Program-made: the position numbers and the translations under genes
Shown here: positions 50,940-58,803 of the stretch, in pieces
Numbering within the stretch: the stretch's first letter is position 1
Layout of the letters: each line of letters begins with the position of its first letter
Notes under the pieces: model-generated
Database searches by the model: none
The model's input: the letters and a program-made list of their open reading frames with translations, nothing else
What the model was told of the DNA's origin: nothing
NCBI RefSeq assembly: GCF_007845675.1
Contig: NZ_VOBR01000001.1
Span: 1-64,000 of the forward strand
Reading direction: 5' to 3'
DNA length: 64,000 nucleotides
Source: Lentzea tibetensis
Lineage (GTDB): Bacteria > Actinomycetota > Actinomycetes > Mycobacteriales > Pseudonocardiaceae

Positions 50940-51564
50940 GGGGCCCACGCCCGGATGAGAGCTCGCCGTCCTCAGGGGCGTCAGCAGAGTCGGGGGTCGT
51001 CGGAACGTCGAGACCAGGCGGCGCACCGGCGGGACGCATCCGCTCCACGATCCTTCTGGGATCGGGTAGCGCCTGATCCAAGGTCTCCAAACTGTGCAGT
51101 ACCACGGCGGACATCGACGGTACCGCCACCACCAGTACCGGGTCGCCGGCGTCGTAGCCGCACCAGTGTCGCAATGGTGCGGGTATCAGCAGCATGTTGC
51201 GGGCGGTCAGCGTCCAGGTGCCCTGATTGTCACGGCGTACGACGATCTCATGGCTGTCGCTCACGCCGATGTCGACTCGTGTGCCCGGTGTCCACCCCAG
51301 CTGTGAGAACAGCCGCTGGTCGGTGAGCCTGCCGTCGGAGTCGAGCATCACCACCGCGTAGCGCCGTCGATACCGGTGCTTCCGTTGCACGACGGGCATT
51401 TCGCCGAGTCCGGGTGCCTCGGTCCGCCTCAGGTCCACTGCGCGTCTTGCGTGCGACGGTCCCGACGAGCCCGAAGGACCGTTCACTGGTCCATCACCGG
51501 ACGCGGAGGCTCGCTCGGCCAAGGCGTGGCCGAACTCGAGCGCCGGGACGATTCCGTCACTCAT
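50887..51564 (-). CDS. AbrB/SpoVT-like DNA-binding protein
   Basis: A 225-residue protein from ATG 51564. The first 55 residues are polar and disordered. Residues 60-170 contain two swapped-hairpin-like halves: RYRRRYAVVMLDSDGRLTD, LGWTPGTRVDIGVSDSHEIV and TLTARNMLLIPAPLRHWCGY, DAGDPVLVVAVPSMSAVVLH. The second is a typical AbrB/MazE unit (xLxIPAxxRxxxGxxxGDxVLV). The C-terminal tail is acidic and Pro-rich. It probably binds DNA at or near the recombinase promoter or the recombination site. It is co-transcribed with, and overlaps, the recombinase gene. Confidence 0.8.
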   Translation of the reverse strand: MSDGIVPALEFGHALAERASASGDGPVNGPSGSSGPSHARRAVDLRRTEAPGLGEMPVVQRKHRYRRRYAVVMLDSDGRLTDQRLFSQLGWTPGTRVDIGVSDSHEIVVRRDNQGTWTLTARNMLLIPAPLRHWCGYDAGDPVLVVAVPSMSAVVLHSLETLDQALPDPRRIVERMRPAGAPPGLDVPTTPDSADAPEDGELSSGRGPHVDNRAQDAAGSGDGRG

Positions 51565-51654
51565 GGGCGTCCCCGCGGTACTGCCTACCGGGACGAGCCG
51601 GGTGGTATTCCGTGCGACTCCCACAGGGTCGCACGGGCGCTCGAAGTGCCGCTG

Positions 51655-51906
51655 CTACGGGATCAGTCCCGGACGTGGGTGTGCAAGCGGGAACTCCAGC
51701 ACCTGCCGGTAGGACAGCTGCGCCGGGTCGAAGACGATCTCGATGGCCTCGGCGTGGCTGCCGTGGTTGCGGTAGGTGGCGTTCGGGACGTCACCGCCCG
51801 TGTAGCCCACCCGCGTGGAGATGACGCCGGGGTGACGGCGGAACAGGTCTTGCATGCCCCAGAAGCAGCCGCCCGCGAGGACAGCCCTCTCGGAAACAGT
51901 GGCCAT
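51655..51906 (-). pseudogene. msrA: Truncated second msrA
   Basis: From ATG 51906 the frame gives [37 protein letters not shown] and [20 protein letters not shown]. It is near-identical in type to the msrA at 48,488 and keeps the catalytic GCFWG. After LEF (about 51,690) it diverges into [11 protein letters not shown] and stops, so about 85 C-terminal residues are missing. The break lies about 125 bases before the AbrB-like gene of the recombinase unit. Insertion or recombination there is the simplest reason. The remainder of this msrA is not seen on the other side of the unit. Confidence 0.85.
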
Positions 51907-51957
51907 GTGGTCGCACGCTCCTCGTCTTCAGATCGATACGCACCCAGCTCAACACCG

Positions 51958-52830
51958 TCACGCCCCCGCGTCATCCCGAAGCGGGCTGTGACCCGTGACC
52001 GACGCGTGGTGACGCGCGAACTCGAGCGCGGTGCGGCCGGGCCTGCCGGTCACGCGTTCGACCGTGCCTGCGACCGGGATCCGCAGCCGCCCGGCCGCCA
52101 CCTCGGCGAGCGCCGCGCCCAGGAACACGCCGTATTCCCGCGAGAATCCGTGGGTCGTCAGCACCTGGACGAACTCCTCCACCGGCACCGACGTGTACGT
52201 CACCCGCCTGCCCAGCCCCTCGGACAGCGCGGCGGCGACCTGGTGGTGGTCCAGCTCCTCGGGCCCGGTCAGCGGGAGCACGCCCTCCGGTCCCCCGTCC
52301 GCCAGCGCGGCCACCGCCACGTCGGCGACGTCGCGCACGTCGATCTGCGGGATGCGGCCGTCGCCGGCGGGCAGCCTCAGTTCACCCGCCTGGGTCATGC
52401 CGCGGAACGAGCCGGTGGTGAAGTTGTCCAGGAACCACGTCGGCCGCAGGATCGCCGAGCGCACCGGCAGCCGTCCGACTGCCGCCTCGGCCGCGCGCAG
52501 CGGGCTGTCCGGCTCCGCGCTGTCGACGTCGAGCGACGACAGCAGCACGATCCGGCGCACACCGCACGACGCGGCGACCTCCATGAGCCGCGGTGTGCGT
52601 TCCGCGGCGCCGGGGTGGTTGAACGGGATGATCACGTAGGCGGCGTCGCATCCGGCGAACACCGGCGCCCACGTCGACTCGTCGTCCCAGTCGAGCGGGA
52701 ACCAGTCGCCGTGCGGCGGCGCGGACCTCGTCGCCGAGCGCACCTGCCACCCGCGCGCGACCGCGCCGGCCGCGACGTGCTGCCCGGTCTTCCCGGTCGC
52801 CCCGGTGACGACGACCGCGTAGTCAGTCAT
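51958..52830 (-). CDS. NmrA-like NAD(P)-binding protein
   Basis: A 290-residue protein from ATG 52830. The Rossmann start is YAVVVTGATGKTGQHVAAG. Then come RSATRSAPPHGDWFPLDWDD, AAYVIIPFNHPG, VRRIVLLSSLDVDSAEP, the LRPTWFLDNF strand and PQIDVRDVADVAVAALADGG. This is the atypical short-chain reductase family of NmrA/YtfG-type redox sensors and quinone reductases, without the Tyr-x-x-x-Lys pair. It may sense or reduce small quinones. It lies next to, and in the same direction as, a BBE-like flavoprotein oxidase. Confidence 0.9.
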   Translation of the reverse strand: MTDYAVVVTGATGKTGQHVAAGAVARGWQVRSATRSAPPHGDWFPLDWDDESTWAPVFAGCDAAYVIIPFNHPGAAERTPRLMEVAASCGVRRIVLLSSLDVDSAEPDSPLRAAEAAVGRLPVRSAILRPTWFLDNFTTGSFRGMTQAGELRLPAGDGRIPQIDVRDVADVAVAALADGGPEGVLPLTGPEELDHHQVAAALSEGLGRRVTYTSVPVEEFVQVLTTHGFSREYGVFLGAALAEVAAGRLRIPVAGTVERVTGRPGRTALEFARHHASVTGHSPLRDDAGA

Positions 52831-52942
52831 GCCGTCGACGCTAGCGATCAACCACGTCCCAGTGCTCCGGCAACCCGAACGTCGTACACGGTGACGCGCG
52901 CGGTCCGCGGGCTCACCACCGTCCCGGTCACCCCGTGACTCC

Positions 52943-54196
52943 TCAGGCGGGCCGGATGTTCATGTTGTGCTGGAACACGTTCGCCGGGTCGCAGGCGGAC
53001 TTGATCTCGCGCAGCCGCTGGTAGTCGGCCGCGGTGTAGGCGGTCTCGACGGCGGCCGGGTCGTGCAGGAAGTTCAGGAACGAGCCGCCCGTCGCGTGCG
53101 GCCAGAGGCTCGACGCGGCGCTCTCCGGACCGTCCACGGTGACCGAGAACGGCACGTCGCGGTGCCCGACCGGACCTGCTCCGGCGGCCGGTCGGGCCAT
53201 CGCGCCGCCCCAGTACCGAACCTCGACGGCGTTCGCCGCGGAAGCCACGCCGATCACGGTGTCCACCAGTTCGTCCGAAACGGACGTGAACAGCTCGAAG
53301 TTGCGCGGTGCGGTGCCGGGAACGCTCGCCTGCGGGTAGGTCACCTCGGCGAACGTGTCCCGCACGGGCGCACCCGGCCACAGCGGACGCAACGCGCGCC
53401 GGGCCTCGCCCTCGTCACCGAGGTAGGTCGCCCGCACCGCCACGTAGCCGCCGAACAGCGCGATCGTGCAGGTCAGCTCGTCCGGCATGACCGGCGCGTA
53501 GTCGCGGTACGCGGTGAGCAGCGCGGCCGCGTGGGAGATCGGGAACAGCGCCTGCCCGGCGAAGACCTCGGCGACCGGGTGCAGCCTGATCTCCAGCGAC
53601 GTCGTCACGCCGAAGTTGCCACCGCCGCCGCGCACCGCCCAGAACAGGCCGGGGTTGCGGTCGGGGGTCGCCGTCACCAGGTCACCCGCGGCGGTGACGA
53701 CGTCGGCGCGCAGCAGGTTGTCCGCGCCGAAGCCGTGCTTGCGCGACAACGAACCCAGCCCGCCGCCCATCGTGAAGCCGGCGACGCCGACCGTCGGCGA
53801 CGAGCCGGACACCGGCGCCAGCCCGAACGGCGCGGCAGCGGCCAGCACGTCACCCCACACCGCGCCGGCGCCGACCTTGGCGATCCGGCGGTCCGGGTCG
53901 ACCAGCACCGTCCGCATCCGGGTCGTCTTCAGCAGCAGGCCGCCGTCGGACGGGACGTGCGTGCCGTGCCCGGTGGACTGCACCGCGACCGGCAGGTCGT
54001 GCACCCGTGCCCAGGCCACGGCGGCTCGCACGTCCGCGGCGCTGGTCGCCTCGGCGATGACCCACGGGTGGGCGTCGAAGGACGGGTTGAGCGACGCGCG
54101 CTGGGTGTCGTACTCGTCGTCACCGGGACGGTGCACCGGTCCGCGCACGAGGCGGCTCAGGTCGGCGACGGGCCGGGCGATCAGCTGCTGGTTCAT
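52943..54196 (-). CDS. BBE-like FAD-linked oxidase
   Basis: A 417-residue protein; ATG 54196 is chosen for GAGGAAGG upstream. The PCMH-type FAD domain has HPWVIAEATSAADVRAAV, the covalent-FAD His in QSTGHGTHVPSDGG, KVGAGAVWGDVLAAAAPFG, SSPTVGVAGFTMGGGLGSLS and WAVRGGGGNFGVTTSLEI. The C-terminal BBE tail is CDPANVFQHNMNIRP. The Cys used for bicovalent FAD in many relatives is replaced (GSLSRKHG), so FAD is probably held by His alone. Such oxidases act on sugars, alkaloids or polyketides. No tat signal is seen. It could work with the NmrA-like protein downstream. Confidence 0.92.
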   Translation of the reverse strand: MNQQLIARPVADLSRLVRGPVHRPGDDEYDTQRASLNPSFDAHPWVIAEATSAADVRAAVAWARVHDLPVAVQSTGHGTHVPSDGGLLLKTTRMRTVLVDPDRRIAKVGAGAVWGDVLAAAAPFGLAPVSGSSPTVGVAGFTMGGGLGSLSRKHGFGADNLLRADVVTAAGDLVTATPDRNPGLFWAVRGGGGNFGVTTSLEIRLHPVAEVFAGQALFPISHAAALLTAYRDYAPVMPDELTCTIALFGGYVAVRATYLGDEGEARRALRPLWPGAPVRDTFAEVTYPQASVPGTAPRNFELFTSVSDELVDTVIGVASAANAVEVRYWGGAMARPAAGAGPVGHRDVPFSVTVDGPESAASSLWPHATGGSFLNFLHDPAAVETAYTAADYQRLREIKSACDPANVFQHNMNIRPA

Positions 54197-54454
54197 CGGC
54201 GTGGCCTTCCTCGTAGGTGCGCTCACCCCTGCGTCGAACGGACGCGCGCCGGATCGACACGACGAGCCGAACTCCCCGGACGTGACCCGAGTGCGCCGAA
54301 CGCGCTAACCCGCCTGCGCGCATTGGGGAATAACCGGCAACCGTTTAAATCCTTCGGCTGGTGTGAACACGTCAACCGGCTTGGTGAGATTTCCTTGCGC
54401 GGCCCCCGACTTGTGCATCCCTGCTGCTTGAGCGGGCCGCAAATGGAGGAATTC

Positions 54455-56254
54455 ATGCGGAGGGCGCATGCTGTCGCAACCGCTCTGGCCGGTTTGCTGG
54501 CGGCAGGAACAATCGCAACACCGTTAGCCCAAGCGGAGCCTGTCAATTCGCAACTGGCGGCCGTGTCCGAGACCGTCTACGTCGAGTCCGCGATGGACAG
54601 CGACAGCGACGGGCAGAAGGACCGGATCGCCGCGGACGTCATGCGGCCGGACTCGGGCGCCAAGGTGCCCGTGGTCATGGAAGCCAGCCCCTACTACGGA
54701 CTCGGTGCCGCGGCGAAGGCCCAGCGGGACGTGCCGCGCGGGTTCAAGCGCTGGTACGACGAGTACTTCGTGCCGCGCGGCTACGCCGTCGTCGAGGTGG
54801 AGATGCAGGGCACGTCCCGTTCCACGGGCTGCCCGACCACCGGCGGCCCCGAGGACACCGCGAGCGTGCGCGCGGTGGTGGACTGGCTCAACGGTCGCGC
54901 GAAGGCGTTCTACGCCGACGGACGGCCCGCGACCGCGACCTGGAGCACCGGCAACGTCGGCATGCTCGGCGTGTCCTACAACGGCACCCTGCCCAACGCG
55001 GCCGCGGCGGCCGCGATCCCCGGCGTGAAGACGATCGTCCCGATCGCGGCGATCTCCAGCTGGTACGACTACTCCCGCGACCAGGGCATCGGCTACAGCG
55101 GACACACCAGCAACTACCCGCGCTACCTCGCCAACTACGTGATCAGCGCCGAGCAGAAGGCCAAGTGCGCACCGGTGATGGACCGGCTCGTGCGCGAGGA
55201 CGGCGACGAGACCTACGACTACACGTCGTTCTGGAAGACCCGCGACTACAAGCAGACCGTTGGCAACGTGTCCGCGTCGGTGTTCGTGGTGCACGGCCAG
55301 GCCGACTGGAACGTCAAGACGTCGCACTTCGGCCGCTGGTGGAGCGAACTGGCCAAGCGCAACGTGCCGCGCAAGATCTGGCTGCACCGCGGCGGGCACC
55401 TCGACCCCATCGGGTTCCGGCAGGCCGAGTGGCAGCGCGTCATGGGCCTGTGGATGGACTACTGGCTCAAGGGCGTCGACAACGGGATCATGCGCGAGCC
55501 GATGGCCGACGTCCAGCGCCCCAACGGCAGCTGGGAGCAGTACGCGAACTGGCCGCAGCCCGGCACGAAGGACACCACGCTGTTCCTCGGACCGGCTGCG
55601 GGCGGGTTCTCGGGATCGCTGACGGCGACGCCCACCGGCACCGGGCAGACGCAGCAGCTCGCCAACAACACCAACCTGTCCGAGTCCGCCATGATGGCCA
55701 ACCCGGAGACCGCCACCGCGGGACGGCTGGCCTACGTCACCGCACCGCTGAGCCAACCGGCCAAGCTGTCCGGTGAGGTCAGGGTGACCACCAGGATCGC
55801 GTCGAACCGGGCATCGGTCCCGCTCACCGCGCTGCTGGTGGACTACGGACCGGGCACGCAGCGGGTGATGACCGACCGTTCCCCGATCGAGCTGTCCACG
55901 GAGACCTGCACCCAGGCCGATCTCCGCGACCGCACCGGGTGCGCCCGGCCCGCGGCCGTCTCGGTGCGGGCCGTCACGGCGACGATGCTGTCGAAGGGCA
56001 CCATCGACGCCAAGAACCGCAACTCGCTCGAGGTCGCGACTCCGGTGCCCACCGGCGGAACCGTGGACGTGACCTGGCGGATGCACCCGAAGGACTTCGT
56101 CATCCCGGCGGGTCACCGGATCGGCATCGTCATCGTCACCAACCACACCGGCTACGTCGGTGCGGACAGCGCGGCGGCCGGTGGCCTGCTGAACGTCTCG
56201 CTCGGCGTCAGCAAGGTCGTGCTGCCGGTGGTCGGCGGTGCAGTGATCACTTAG
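54455..56254 (+). CDS. Secreted CocE/NonD-type X-Pro dipeptidyl-peptidase
   Basis: A 599-residue exported serine hydrolase. ATG 54455 has ATGGAGGAATTC in front and a Sec signal peptide behind (ATALAGLLAAGTIATPLA, cleavage at AQA). The alpha/beta hydrolase has the nucleophile in GMLGVSYNGTLPN, the acid in VVHGQADWNVKTS and the base in LHRGGHLDPIG. The oxyanion/X-Pro pattern GTSRSTGCP and the C-terminal galactose-binding-like jelly roll (LSGEVRVTTRIAS, HPKDFVIPAGHRIGIVIV) complete the X-Pro dipeptidyl-peptidase/CocE layout. It should remove X-Pro dipeptides or hydrolyse esters outside the cell. Monocistronic, with a bidirectional terminator behind it. Confidence 0.94.
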   Translation: MRRAHAVATALAGLLAAGTIATPLAQAEPVNSQLAAVSETVYVESAMDSDSDGQKDRIAADVMRPDSGAKVPVVMEASPYYGLGAAAKAQRDVPRGFKRWYDEYFVPRGYAVVEVEMQGTSRSTGCPTTGGPEDTASVRAVVDWLNGRAKAFYADGRPATATWSTGNVGMLGVSYNGTLPNAAAAAAIPGVKTIVPIAAISSWYDYSRDQGIGYSGHTSNYPRYLANYVISAEQKAKCAPVMDRLVREDGDETYDYTSFWKTRDYKQTVGNVSASVFVVHGQADWNVKTSHFGRWWSELAKRNVPRKIWLHRGGHLDPIGFRQAEWQRVMGLWMDYWLKGVDNGIMREPMADVQRPNGSWEQYANWPQPGTKDTTLFLGPAAGGFSGSLTATPTGTGQTQQLANNTNLSESAMMANPETATAGRLAYVTAPLSQPAKLSGEVRVTTRIASNRASVPLTALLVDYGPGTQRVMTDRSPIELSTETCTQADLRDRTGCARPAAVSVRAVTATMLSKGTIDAKNRNSLEVATPVPTGGTVDVTWRMHPKDFVIPAGHRIGIVIVTNHTGYVGADSAAAGGLLNVSLGVSKVVLPVVGGAVIT

Positions 56255-56262
56255 CGGGAACC

Positions 56263-56299
56263 GGTGTGGTCCACGCGCCCCGAGCACGTGGACCACACC
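56263..56299. terminator. Bidirectional terminator hairpin
   Basis: Arms GGTGTGGTCCACG and CGTGGACCACACC, 13 perfect base pairs around an 11-base loop, sit between the convergent CocE gene and the CU044_5270-family gene and can serve both. Confidence 0.8.
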
Positions 56300-56312
56300 T
56301 CGCTGGTTGGCT

Positions 56313-57338
56313 CTAGTTGGGTCGGGTGCCGAGCACGTCGGCGACCCCGGTCGTGGTGGCACTGGACTGGCGGACCGTGCCCTTGCTCAGCACGCCGTCC
56401 ACCGCGACGACCTCGCGCCAGCCGATGAACGCGCCGTCGGCCGGGTTGATGATGATCTCCTGGAAGTCCTCGCCGACGCGGATGCCGAGCGCCATGCCCT
56501 CGGCGCCGTCCAGGTTGGCCCTGTTGTCGGTGATCTGGATGCCTGCCGCGTTGGCGAGCGCGCGGTACAGGAGCGCCCGCTGGGCCGCGGGGATGCGGCC
56601 GCTGGTCAGCGCGTCCCTGACGAGGGTGAGCGCACCGGCGTCGCCGTTGCGGCCGTCCGCGACCAGGCGCCGGTAGAGTTCCTTCGGGTCGGTGGGCAGC
56701 GCCGCGAGGAACTCGGGCGTGGGGTTGTTCCAGCCCCCGTGCGTGCAGCGGTCCGGGGTGTCGGCCGAGAAGTACCCGAAGTTGCCGCAGCGTGCGCGGA
56801 ACTCGCCGTTGCGGCCGCCGTTGCCGGGCGGCGTGCCGGTGCCCTCGTGGCCGGGCAGCCACTCGGTCGGGCCGTCGTCGACCTGACGCTCCATCCACTC
56901 CTGGCGCGGATCGGTGGGGATCCACGCCTCGTTCAGCACACCGCTGGCGTAGGCCTCGTCGGTGCCCCAGCTCAGGGTGATGCCCCGGTAGCGGCTGCGG
57001 ACGTAGCGGTACTGCGACGGCGAGAGCAGCTGGTCGGACACGCCTGCCGCGAGGTCGGCGGCGCGGTTGAGCGACTCGGCGGCCGTCGCGGTCGAGCTCG
57101 GGCCGTTGCCGGTGAAATCGACCGTCTGCAGCACGAGGCCGCCCGCGCTCAGCACCGCGACGGCCGCTGCGGCCACGAGCCACGGCGTGCGGCGCTTCGG
57201 CGCCTGCCTGTGAATGCGCAGTGCCGTGGCGAGTTCGAGCTTGCCCTTCGCGACGTCCACTTCGGACAACGTCGGCTCGTCGGCGACGGCGTGGCCGAGT
57301 GCCGCGTCGAGCAGCTGGTCGAGTGACTGGTCACGCAT
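56313..57338 (-). CDS. CU044_5270-family membrane protein (sigma-factor partner)
   Basis: A 341-residue protein. The first 45 residues are cytoplasmic (LDQLLDAALGHAVADEP), then one transmembrane helix (WLVAAAAVAVLSAGGLVL) and an extracytoplasmic domain of about 260 residues: YVRSRYRGITLSWGTDEAY, RQEWMERQVDDGPTEW, LPTDPKELYRRLVADG, YRALANAAGIQITDN and VRVGEDFQEIIINPADG-like strands. This is the CU044_5270 family, usually encoded behind a sigma-70-type gene and thought to act as its anti-sigma or sensor partner. Its start overlaps the sigma gene by 8 bases, which supports that role. Confidence 0.88.
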   Translation of the reverse strand: MRDQSLDQLLDAALGHAVADEPTLSEVDVAKGKLELATALRIHRQAPKRRTPWLVAAAAVAVLSAGGLVLQTVDFTGNGPSSTATAAESLNRAADLAAGVSDQLLSPSQYRYVRSRYRGITLSWGTDEAYASGVLNEAWIPTDPRQEWMERQVDDGPTEWLPGHEGTGTPPGNGGRNGEFRARCGNFGYFSADTPDRCTHGGWNNPTPEFLAALPTDPKELYRRLVADGRNGDAGALTLVRDALTSGRIPAAQRALLYRALANAAGIQITDNRANLDGAEGMALGIRVGEDFQEIIINPADGAFIGWREVVAVDGVLSKGTVRQSSATTTGVADVLGTRPN

Positions 57339-57894
57339 GGTTCTCCCCCTTGGTGTCGGTCTCGGCGATGCGGGTGCGCAGACGGGCCCGCGCGCGGTGC
57401 AGCCTGGTGCGCACCGTGGCGACCGGGACGTCCAGCGCGACCGCGATCTCGGCGGGCGCGAGCTCCGCCCACGCGGTGAGCAGCAGCACCTCGCGTTCCT
57501 CGATCCGCAGGTCGGCCAGCCAGCCGGTCAGCGGCCCCGCCAGCAGCGCCGCGTCGGCCACCGCGGTGGCCTGGTCACCGATGTCGGCCACGTCGGTCCG
57601 GGCGGTGTGCTCCCGGCTCCACGCCCGCAGCTTGCGCTCCTCCGAACGCACGTGTCTGCGGAGCAGGTTCGTGGCCACCCCGTAGAGCCAGGCCCGCGCC
57701 GCGTCGGCGGCGAACGGCTGGCCCGCGCGCTGGTCCCACAGCACCAGGAACGCCTCGGAGACCACGTCCTGCGCGGCGTCGGCGCCCACGCGCCTGGCCA
57801 CGTAGCGGTGCAGCCTCGCGGCGGTCGACTCGTACAGCGTCAGCAGCGAGTCCTCGTCCAGCACCGGCGGTGCCGGTGGTCGTATCGGCGTCAT
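57331..57894 (-). CDS. ECF-type RNA polymerase sigma factor
   Basis: A 187-residue protein counted from ATG 57894; the frame is open upstream. Region 2 is SLLTLYESTAARLHRYVARR, AAQDVVSEAFLVLWDQRAGQ and ARAWLYGVATNLLRRHVRSE. Region 4 is IEEREVLLLTAWAELAPAEI and LDVPVATVRTRLHRARARL. No region 1 or 3, hence ECF. The gene is translationally coupled to the CU044_5270-family gene, its likely regulator. Its start is divergent from the ATPase gene at 58,033, leaving 138 bases for both promoters; an autoregulated promoter would be expected there. Confidence 0.93.
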   Translation of the reverse strand: MTPIRPPAPPVLDEDSLLTLYESTAARLHRYVARRVGADAAQDVVSEAFLVLWDQRAGQPFAADAARAWLYGVATNLLRRHVRSEERKLRAWSREHTARTDVADIGDQATAVADAALLAGPLTGWLADLRIEEREVLLLTAWAELAPAEIAVALDVPVATVRTRLHRARARLRTRIAETDTKGENHA

Positions 57895-58032
57895 CGGCGC
57901 CACGTCGCTTCGCACACCGGTTCCTGCCCGCGCCTGCCCCCCGCGTTCCCGGCGTGTGGTCACCGCCACATCATCGAGGGGACTCCGGGAAACCGCCGCG
58001 CGTACCGTCGGGGTGGACTCGGAGGGGGAATC

Positions 58033-58755
58033 TTGACCGCAGGCTTCATCCGGCACGTGCGGCTCGCGCCCGACGCGGACACCGGCCGGTACCCGTTCAC
58101 GCTGCCGGTGGTCCGCTCGCTGGTCGGCGAGGAGCTCGAGCTCGACCCCGGCGTCACGTTCCTGGTCGGCGACAACGGTGCGGGCAAGTCCACTCTGGTC
58201 GAAGCGCTCGCCGTGGCCGCCGGGTTCAACGCGGAGGGCGGCTCACGCTCGTTCCGCTTCGCCACGCGCGCGACCGAGTCGAGCCTCGGCGACGATCTGA
58301 TCGTCCAATGGGGACTCCGCAAGCCGCGCAACGGCTTCTTCCTGCGCGCCGAGTCGTTCTACAACGTGGCGTCCGAGATCGAACGGCTGGACGTGGTCGA
58401 CGCGTACGGCGGCCGTTCGCTGCACGAGAAGTCGCACGGCGAGGCGTTCCTCGCGCTCGTCACCCACCGCTTCGGCCCGAACGGGCTCTACCTGCTCGAC
58501 GAACCGGAAGCCGCGCTGTCACCCCGCGGCTGTCTCGCGCTCATCGCCCGCATCGCCGAACTGGTCGAGCAGGGCAGCCAGTTCGTCATCGCCACGCACT
58601 CCCCGATCGTGCTGGCCGTGCCGGGCGCGCGCATCCTGCAGATCGACGCGGACGGCGCGATCGAACGCGTCGAGTACGACGAGGCGGAACCCGTCGCGAT
58701 GACGCGCGGCTTCCTCGCCGACCCGAACCGCTTCCTGCGGCACCTGGTCGGCTGA
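58033..58755 (+). CDS. ABC-type ATPase, stand-alone (AAA_21/SbcC-like)
   Basis: A 240-residue ATPase with TTG start at 58033, fixed by GGAGGGGG four bases upstream and by the start of homology (GFIRHVRLAPDADTG). Walker A is VGDNGAGKSTLVEALAVA. SFRFATRATESSL and NGFFLRAESFYNVASEIE form the Q-loop to helical part. HEKSHGEAFLALVTHRFG stands in place of the ABC signature. Walker B is GLYLLDEPEAALSPRGCLA and the switch His is in IATHSPIVLAVPGARIL. No transporter membrane part is encoded beside it. Such proteins are conserved in actinobacteria; the role is unknown, possibly in DNA or translation stress. Confidence 0.9.
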   Translation: MTAGFIRHVRLAPDADTGRYPFTLPVVRSLVGEELELDPGVTFLVGDNGAGKSTLVEALAVAAGFNAEGGSRSFRFATRATESSLGDDLIVQWGLRKPRNGFFLRAESFYNVASEIERLDVVDAYGGRSLHEKSHGEAFLALVTHRFGPNGLYLLDEPEAALSPRGCLALIARIAELVEQGSQFVIATHSPIVLAVPGARILQIDADGAIERVEYDEAEPVAMTRGFLADPNRFLRHLVG

Positions 58756-58803
58756 CGTCTGTCTGCCTAGGTTGGTCGCACGTGGCCACCCCGGGAGGTA
58801 GTC

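Noticed and set aside
52967-54454. A very long plus-strand open frame in front of the CocE start
   Set aside because: It is antisense to the BBE-like oxidase gene, is Arg/Gly/Val-biased and has no signature; the CocE protein starts at ATG 54455 with Shine-Dalgarno and signal peptide.
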